Source of the DNA: Tannerella sp.
Lineage (GTDB): Bacteria; Bacteroidota; Bacteroidia; Bacteroidales; Tannerellaceae
Assembly: GCA_031279875.1 (NCBI GenBank)
Contig: JAITHS010000291.1
Span: 1 to 11,746 of the forward strand
Reading direction: 5' to 3'
DNA: 11,746 nt
Part shown: in pieces, positions 7,874 through 11,746 of the stretch
Position numbering within the stretch: position 1 is the stretch's first letter
How the letters are laid out: each line of letters opens with the position of its first letter
Program-made: the position numbers and the translations under genes
Notes under the pieces: model-generated
Databases searched by the model: none
The model's input: the letters and a program-made list of their open reading frames with translations, nothing else
What the model was told of the DNA's origin: nothing

Positions 7874-8313
7874 ATTTTTCAAATCAAACAATAGGCTTGA
7901 CGAGCGACCATGCCGGCTACGAACTCAAAGAAGCCGTCAAAAAGCATCTCGAAGCACGAAATATTCAATACCGAGACTTCGGCACAACATCGCCCGACCG
8001 TTGCGACTACCCCGACTATGCCCGCCTCCTTGCCGATGCCATATCAAGCAAAGATTTGGATATGGGCATAGCCATCTGCGGTACCGGCAACGGTATGGCG
8101 ATGACGCTCAACAAATACCCGACAATCCGCGCCGGTTTAGCGTGGAATGTCGAGGTAGCGCGCCTTGTAGGGTCTCACAACAAAGCCAACATACTTGTTT
8201 TGCCCGCCCGTTTTGTTACTACCGCCGAAGCCGTCGCCATGATTGACGTCTGGCTCGCCACCCCCTTCGAAGGCGGCCGACACCAAGAACGGATAGACAA
8301 GATTAGTGGTTAG
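7870..8313 (+). CDS. rpiB: Ribose-5-phosphate isomerase B
   Basis: This 147-residue RpiB/LacAB-type isomerase interconverts ribose 5-phosphate and ribulose 5-phosphate. Key features are D13-H14 in LTSDHAGYELK, DYPDYA (46-51), the catalytic C70 in ICGTGNGM with its phosphate-binding glycine loop, N81 just after, H103-N104 in GSHNKAN, and R137-H138 in FEGGRHQERI. The length is normal. The ATG overlaps the transketolase stop as ATGA, so translation of the two is probably coupled. Together they supply pentose-phosphate interconversion. This is the last gene of the + strand operon and converges on batC. No unambiguous intrinsic terminator follows it, although the large inverted repeat at 8416-8500 could stop transcription from either side. 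Confidence 0.96.
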   Translation: MNFSNQTIGLTSDHAGYELKEAVKKHLEARNIQYRDFGTTSPDRCDYPDYARLLADAISSKDLDMGIAICGTGNGMAMTLNKYPTIRAGLAWNVEVARLVGSHNKANILVLPARFVTTAEAVAMIDVWLATPFEGGRHQERIDKISG

Positions 8314-8358
8314 GAACGCGAAAAAAATAACTTATAATGGTTATTTGTAAAAAAGTAT

Positions 8359-8366
8359 TACCTTTG
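8359..8366 (+). promoter_or_regulatory. Orphan Bacteroidetes -7 element in the rpiB/batC convergent gap
   Basis: TACCTTTG, followed by CA, is a textbook Bacteroidetes -7 element (TAnnTTTG) on the + strand. It lies 46 bases after the rpiB stop and no + strand gene follows. A TTTG sits only 11 bases upstream (8344-8347), too close to be a canonical -33 box. Transcription from here would run straight into the inverted repeat at 8416-8500, so it may drive a small RNA or be the relic of a lost gene. Confidence 0.45.
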
Positions 8367-8415
8367 CATTTTAAATATTGTAGTCTGCGAGGTTCTGAAT
8401 ATTTTTTACACCCCA

Positions 8416-8500
8416 CCTTGCAGTGGTTGAAAACCCTGCAAGTCAACTCTCAACTCTCAACTCCCACAAACCACTTGCAGGGTTTCCAACCACTGCAAGG
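8416..8500. repeat. 28-bp near-perfect inverted repeat with 29-base loop (hairpin element)
   Basis: The arms 8416-8443 and 8473-8500 pair at 27 of 28 positions; the only mismatch is A8430 against C8486. Each arm is itself an imperfect palindrome that begins CTTGCAG and ends CTGCAAG (8417-8442; 8474-8499). The same strand can therefore fold either as one long hairpin or as two short ones. It lies between the convergent ends of rpiB and batC, so a bidirectional terminator is a natural guess. However, no U-run follows the stem on either strand, so an intrinsic terminator is not supported. A REP- or MITE-like dispersed intergenic repeat is the alternative. No target-site duplication is visible at its edges. 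Confidence 0.85.
8443..8463. repeat. Three perfect tandem TCAACTC heptamers in the hairpin loop
   Basis: TCAACTC occurs three times head to tail at 8443-8449, 8450-8456 and 8457-8463. The array fills most of the loop of the 8416-8500 inverted repeat. A loop made of a slippage-prone tandem repeat would vary in length between strains without disturbing the stem. Confidence 0.9.
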
Positions 8501-8509
8501 GTTTGTTAA

Positions 8510-9340
8510 CTACCATCTTTTGCCGGATTTCGGCTGGGCAGGTAATTTCTGTTGTTGGATTTTCTTGACCTTTTCCTGCGTGTCTTTTTCGTCCTGCAAA
8601 AGGGCGTCAAGCATTTGCTGGGCATTATCGCGGTTCAACTGCTCGTTTTGTTGCTGTTGGTCTTGCGTTTGTTGTTGCTTGTCTTGCTGCTGCTGTTGTT
8701 GCTGTTGGTCTTGCTGTTTTTGGTCTTGCTGCTGATCTTGTTTTTGGTCTTGCTGCTCTTCTTTGTTGTCCTTATCTTGCTGTTGGTCTTGCTGTTGTTG
8801 CTGTTGTTGCTGTGCAAGAAGCTTTTGTGCGAGGGCAAGGTTGTAGCGCGTTTCGTCGTCCGACGGATTCAGGCGAAGAGACTGCTTGTATGTCTCGATA
8901 CTCTTCTGATAGTCTTGACTTTTCATACATACATTACCTTCATTATGAAACACTTGTGCGAGGCGGACAATATTATCGGGATCGTCGTCAATCATCCGCT
9001 GCCCCTGACCTGCCATAAGTTTATATTGCTCAATGGCTTCGGGGTATTTACCCTGACGGTATAGCACGTTGGCGAGGTTGTAAATGCCTTCCGTAGAGCG
9101 GGGATTGACTTCTATACCCTTGCGATAGGCTATCTCTGCTTTGTTGAAAAACTCCTGCGCTTTGAGTGTATCGTCGTCAGGGATATAGGCCGACAGCAAG
9201 GCGGTATCTTTCTTGAAAAACTCGTATCCATTGTTATAAAACTTGTTACCCGCACGAACATTGCTTCGCTCCGCCTTTTGCGCAGTAACGGTTGTCGCGG
9301 CGATTATTGCCGATAATGTGATTAATAATATTTTATTCAT
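8510..9340 (-). CDS. batC: BatC: periplasmic TPR protein with polyglutamine tail
   Basis: With the start at 9340 this is a 276-residue protein. It has a signal peptide (MNKILLITLSAIIAATTVTA, likely cut near residue 20), TPR units around 65-110 (AYRKGIEVNP...NLANVLYRQGKYPEAIEQY) and 126-170 (NEGNVCMKSQDYQKSIETYKQSLRLNP), a Gln/Asp/Lys-rich low-complexity tract at 177-234, and a conserved end (NAQQMLDALLQDEKDTQEKVKK, about 239-260). This architecture and its place after batB match BatC of the Bacteroides aerotolerance operon. An in-frame ATG at 9370 would add ten residues in front of the signal peptide; it lies in a duplicated 14-mer, so I prefer 9340. BatC probably binds the periplasmic or membrane partners BatA and BatB through its TPRs. 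batD and batE do not follow. Confidence 0.88.
   Translation of the reverse strand: MNKILLITLSAIIAATTVTAQKAERSNVRAGNKFYNNGYEFFKKDTALLSAYIPDDDTLKAQEFFNKAEIAYRKGIEVNPRSTEGIYNLANVLYRQGKYPEAIEQYKLMAGQGQRMIDDDPDNIVRLAQVFHNEGNVCMKSQDYQKSIETYKQSLRLNPSDDETRYNLALAQKLLAQQQQQQQQDQQQDKDNKEEQQDQKQDQQQDQKQQDQQQQQQQQDKQQQTQDQQQQNEQLNRDNAQQMLDALLQDEKDTQEKVKKIQQQKLPAQPKSGKRW
8639..8812 (-). repeat. CAG/CAA triplet low-complexity tract inside batC
   Basis: The segment coding for batC residues 177-234 is almost entirely CAG and CAA codons broken by GAC, AAA and a few other triplets. The longest pure runs are two stretches of eight Gln. Because the unit is three bases, gain or loss of units changes tail length but not frame. 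The same DNA read on the + strand gives a long leucine-rich open frame, which is an artefact. Confidence 0.9.
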
Positions 9341-9365
9341 AATTATTTTGTTGTAAATATTTGCC

Positions 9366-9401
9366 GTCATGAAAACAGTATTTTGTTGTCATGAAAACAG
9401 T
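9366..9401. repeat. 14-bp direct repeat at the batB-batC junction
   Basis: GTCATGAAAACAGT occurs at 9366-9379 and again at 9388-9401, 22 bases apart. The right copy covers the last codons and stop of batB on the - strand. The left copy is a duplication downstream of it and creates the extra in-frame ATG at 9370 ahead of batC. It looks like a small local duplication of the batB 3' end. Confidence 0.85.
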
Positions 9402-10408
9402 TTAACATTTCTGAACAGACGGTTCTTTCTTTCGAGGATAAAGAACTCTAATACGATAATTATCAACGCTATCCATGCCAAAACGGGGAATTGCTCGTCG
9501 TAGTCGGAATAGACTTGGCTTTCGACTTCCGATTTCGACATCTTGCTCAATTCGCCTTGAAGGGCTTTGAGGGCGGAGTTGGTGTTGTCGGCACGGACAT
9601 ACATTCCTTGCCCTGCCTGCGCTATGTCCTGACACATCTGCTCGTTCATCTGCGTTATGACTACATTGCCGGAGTTGTCTTTCAGAAAGTCGCTGCCGAT
9701 GCCTACCGGTATAGGTGCGCCTTTGGGAAGCCCAATGCCTACAACGTTGATTTTCACGCCTTTCTCGGCAGAAGCGGCGGCTATTTGAACGGCATCTCCT
9801 TCATGGTTTTCGCCGTCGGTGATGATGATAATGGCTTTCGAGGTCTCCTCATTGGGCGTAAACGAGCGCATGGCAAGCTCAATGGCCGAGCCGATAGCCG
9901 TGCCTTGCGTCGAAACCATCGAAGGGCTGATAGAGGGCATAAACATTTTTGCCGAAATGTAGTCGGACGTGATCGGCAGTTGGGTGAAAGCCTCGCCGGC
10001 AAAAACTATCAACCCTAACTTGTCGTTGTTGAGGTCGTCGGTCAGGCGGGAAAGCATCTGTTTGGCCTTTTCGAGGCGGTTAGGCGATATGTCTTCGGCA
10101 AGCATCGAGTTCGACACATCAAGGCATATCATCACCTCAATACCTTGACGTTTAACTGTTTCGAGTTTGGAACCGAACTGCGGCCCGGCTATCACGAAGA
10201 CGACCGCCGTCAAGCCCGCCAATAACATAAAATACTTCATTCCGCGTCGTTTAACGGAAACTTCGGGCATTAGCGTAGCGAGCAACGACGGTGCGCCGTA
10301 GCGTTTCAGAGCCTTGCGACGCACTGCCGCAAACCATGCGTAAAATGCTGTTAAGAAAGGTATTGCTAATAACAGCCATAGATATTCGGGATTTGCAAAT
10401 CTAAACAT
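9389..10408 (-). CDS. batB: BatB: membrane-anchored VWA-domain aerotolerance protein
   Basis: This 339-residue inner-membrane protein has hydrophobic segments at about 10-28 and 57-76, a von Willebrand factor A domain at about 90-290, and a final membrane helix at about 308-326 followed by a basic tail. The metal-ion-dependent adhesion site is intact: D97-x-S99-x-S101 in CLDVSNSM, T170 in QGTAIGSA, and D198 in IIITDGEN. The DVSNSM form of the motif and the second position in the operon distinguish BatB from BatA. In Bacteroides fragilis the bat genes contribute to aerotolerance, probably as an envelope complex that contacts periplasmic partners through the VWA domains; the biochemical activity is not established. 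It starts four bases after the batA stop, so the two are co-transcribed. Confidence 0.93.
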   Translation of the reverse strand: MFRFANPEYLWLLLAIPFLTAFYAWFAAVRRKALKRYGAPSLLATLMPEVSVKRRGMKYFMLLAGLTAVVFVIAGPQFGSKLETVKRQGIEVMICLDVSNSMLAEDISPNRLEKAKQMLSRLTDDLNNDKLGLIVFAGEAFTQLPITSDYISAKMFMPSISPSMVSTQGTAIGSAIELAMRSFTPNEETSKAIIIITDGENHEGDAVQIAAASAEKGVKINVVGIGLPKGAPIPVGIGSDFLKDNSGNVVITQMNEQMCQDIAQAGQGMYVRADNTNSALKALQGELSKMSKSEVESQVYSDYDEQFPVLAWIALIIIVLEFFILERKNRLFRNVKLFS

Positions 10409-10412
10409 AACT

Positions 10413-11417
10413 TTATGGGATATTTCTTAATAATGTGTTTCGGAGCAGAAGTTCGAGCAAAAGGACAGCAAAAAGCCACAGCGCAAAATGTTTATACTCT
10501 TCCTGTTTCTTGCTGTACTGCTGAACGCTGATTTTGGTTTTCTCCATCTTGTCGATCTCTTCGTAGATGGCTTTGAGGCTTGTGTTGTCGGTAGCACGGA
10601 AGTACTGACCGCCTGTCGTAGAGGCAATCTGTTTGAGGTCGTCTTCGTTGATGTCAACGGGAACCATCTGGGTCTGAATGCCGTATGGCGTTTGGAAAGG
10701 ATACGGCGCCTCGCCTCTCGTGCCGACGCCGATTGTATAGACGCGGATACCGAACGTGCGGGCAATCTCCGACGCCATAACGGGGGTAATCTCGCCGCGA
10801 TTGTTTGAACCGTCTGTCAGTAAGATGATTACACGCGAAATTGCTTTGCTGTCTTTGATCCGGTTTACGGCATTTCCAAGACCTATGCCGATAGCGGTGC
10901 CATCGTCGATACCCGTTTGTTGAGCGCTTTGGATGTCTTTGAAAAGGTTGATTAACACAGCATGGTCGGTCGTGAGCGGGCATTGCGTGAAACTCTCTGC
11001 GGCAAAAATCACTAACCCGATGTTGTCGTTCGGTCGCCCGTTGATAAACGACATGGCGACGTTTTTGGCTGCTTCCAAACGGTTGGGCTTTAAATCTTGC
11101 GCCAGCATACTGCCTGAAATGTCCATAACAAGCATAATATCAATACCTTCGGTGTTACGCTCGTCCCAACTGCTCGTTGACTGCGGGCGTGCAAGGATGA
11201 TGATGATGAGTGCCACTGCAATCATCCTCAACGCAAACGGCAAATGCCGCGCCCAAACTTTAAAAGTCTGTGCTTTAGGTGTTTCAAAAGCATGCATCGA
11301 AGAAACCTGCATACTCGCCTGTTTTTTTCGCTGTTTAAGTATGTACCACACAATCAGCGGAATAATTCCCGTCAGCAAGTACAAATACAGCGGATGTGCA
11401 AAAATTATATCGTTCAT
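10413..11417 (-). CDS. batA: BatA: membrane-anchored VWA-domain aerotolerance protein
   Basis: This 334-residue protein has the same plan as BatB: membrane segments at about 11-28 and 60-77, a von Willebrand factor A domain at about 92-295, and a C-terminal membrane helix at about 309-327. The metal site is complete, with D99-x-S101-x-S103 in VMDISGSM, T174 in DDGTAIGIGLG and D202 in LLTDGSNN. The DISGSM motif and first position mark it as BatA. In relatives the cluster is often preceded by moxR, a DUF58 gene and a small membrane-protein gene. Here the 74 bases upstream lead instead to a four-helix-bundle suffix gene on the same strand. No TAnnTTTG promoter is clear in that AT-rich gap, so either the promoter is atypical or transcription reads through from upstream. 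Confidence 0.93.
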   Translation of the reverse strand: MNDIIFAHPLYLYLLTGIIPLIVWYILKQRKKQASMQVSSMHAFETPKAQTFKVWARHLPFALRMIAVALIIIILARPQSTSSWDERNTEGIDIMLVMDISGSMLAQDLKPNRLEAAKNVAMSFINGRPNDNIGLVIFAAESFTQCPLTTDHAVLINLFKDIQSAQQTGIDDGTAIGIGLGNAVNRIKDSKAISRVIILLTDGSNNRGEITPVMASEIARTFGIRVYTIGVGTRGEAPYPFQTPYGIQTQMVPVDINEDDLKQIASTTGGQYFRATDNTSLKAIYEEIDKMEKTKISVQQYSKKQEEYKHFALWLFAVLLLELLLRNTLLRNIP

Positions 11418-11491
11418 ATCTTTATATGGTGTTGTTAAAAAATATTAAGTGTTGGAAGCATAATTATTTGAAAATCAGGCATAATATTATA

Positions 11492-11746
11492 TTATTTTTT
11501 ATTTCTACTTTCAATTCTTGCTTTTGTCATACGTTCTCTCAAGCCGCCATTTTCCAAAAAATCTTTTTCAAGTGCTTTTATTTGTCGTGCCAGAAAATAC
11601 GATGCAATATTTATCAAGCAAATCATAACATTGGCGCAAATTTCAGGATTTTCATTTTCTATTCCTCTCGCAAAAGTTTGGTAAGTCGCATTTGGTGTTT
11701 TGTTCAATTCTCTAAAACGAGTTACCAAACGATGCTCTATTGTCCA
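11492..11746 (-). CDS. Four-helix-bundle suffix-domain protein, C-terminal part (5' end outside window)
   Basis: The frame is open to the right edge; reading in from there gives W-T-I-E-H-R-L before VTRFRELN, so the true start lies outside the window. The 84 residues visible include NENPEICANVMICLINIASYFLARQIKALEKDF followed by GGLRERMTKARIESRNKK. This GGLRERM-x-x-AR ending after a helical domain is the pattern I recognise as the four-helix-bundle suffix domain found in Bacteroidetes. It is related in fold to the 23S-rRNA-intervening-sequence and Avd-type four-helix bundles. The function is unknown. The stop is 74 bases before batA on the same strand, an unusual neighbour for the bat genes and possibly an insertion upstream of them. 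Confidence 0.75.
   Translation of the reverse strand, partial: WTIEHRLVTRFRELNKTPNATYQTFARGIENENPEICANVMICLINIASYFLARQIKALEKDFLENGGLRERMTKARIESRNKK

Noticed and set aside
8325..8346. 7-bp AAATAAC/GTTATTT inverted repeat as an rpiB terminator
   Set aside because: The stem is all A/T except one pair, the loop is eight bases and no U-run follows; too weak to call.
8337..8735. 132-codon + strand ORF across the hairpin element
   Set aside because: Its end is a Cys/Ser-rich low-complexity run produced by reading the batC triplet repeat on the wrong strand, and it starts upstream of the -7 element.
8552..9064. 170-codon leucine-rich + strand ORF that resembles a membrane protein
   Set aside because: The Leu run is the antisense reading of CAG/CAA codons in batC, not a transmembrane protein.
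9341..9370. Longer batC start at 9370
   Set aside because: It would put ten polar/mixed residues ahead of a normal signal peptide, and the ATG comes from a duplicated 14-mer.
11492..11746. Avd-type accessory protein of a diversity-generating retroelement
   Set aside because: It shares a four-helix fold, but the GGLRERM-type tail points to the suffix-domain family, and no reverse transcriptase or template/variable repeat is seen in the window.

Overview
The window looks like chromosome from a Bacteroidetes bacterium, most likely of the order Bacteroidales. The evidence is the aerotolerance genes batA-batB-batC, a Bacteroidales-type transketolase followed by rpiB, a Pth plus S4-domain pair, a four-helix-bundle suffix protein, and several TAnnTTTG -7 elements, the promoter signature of this phylum. 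I see no rRNA, tRNA, CRISPR array, insertion sequence or phage gene.

Layout, left to right. (1) Positions 1-499, + strand: the 3' end of peptidyl-tRNA hydrolase, then a small Hsp15-type S4 RNA-binding protein two bases later. (2) Positions 505-4036, - strand, read right to left: a Uma2-family nuclease-like protein, a DinD-like DNA-damage protein, the lipoprotein-processing enzyme Lgt, and a flavodiiron protein (O2/NO reductase). A 23-bp tandem repeat lies just upstream of the flavodiiron start. (3) Positions 4037-4141: a divergent promoter region with one TACTTTTG element facing each way. (4) Positions 4142-8313, + strand: an exported protein with a catalytically dead trypsin/HtrA-like domain and TPR repeats, then transketolase (6-base gap) and ribose-5-phosphate isomerase B (4-base overlap). 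(5) Positions 8314-8509: a convergent intergenic region holding an orphan-looking promoter, a 28-bp near-perfect inverted repeat and a heptamer tandem repeat. (6) Positions 8510-11417, - strand: batA, batB and batC, which encode two membrane-anchored von Willebrand factor A (VWA) proteins and a periplasmic TPR protein with a long polyglutamine tail. (7) Positions 11492-11746: the C-terminal part of a four-helix-bundle suffix protein that runs off the right edge.

How the genes relate. Transketolase and RpiB are the non-oxidative pentose-phosphate pair and are almost certainly co-transcribed. BatA, BatB and BatC probably form an envelope complex linked to oxidative-stress tolerance. batD and batE, which often follow in related genomes, are absent here because batC meets rpiB head-on. 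The flavodiiron protein is a second oxygen-stress function, but it sits in a different - strand run. The Uma2-DinD pair looks like an accessory module placed upstream of the housekeeping gene lgt.

No complete new defence or mobile system is evident. The observations most worth following up are the 8359-8500 intergenic element (promoter plus switchable hairpins, a possible small RNA), the helically phased repeat upstream of the flavodiiron gene, the pseudoprotease-TPR protein, and the Uma2-DinD pairing.
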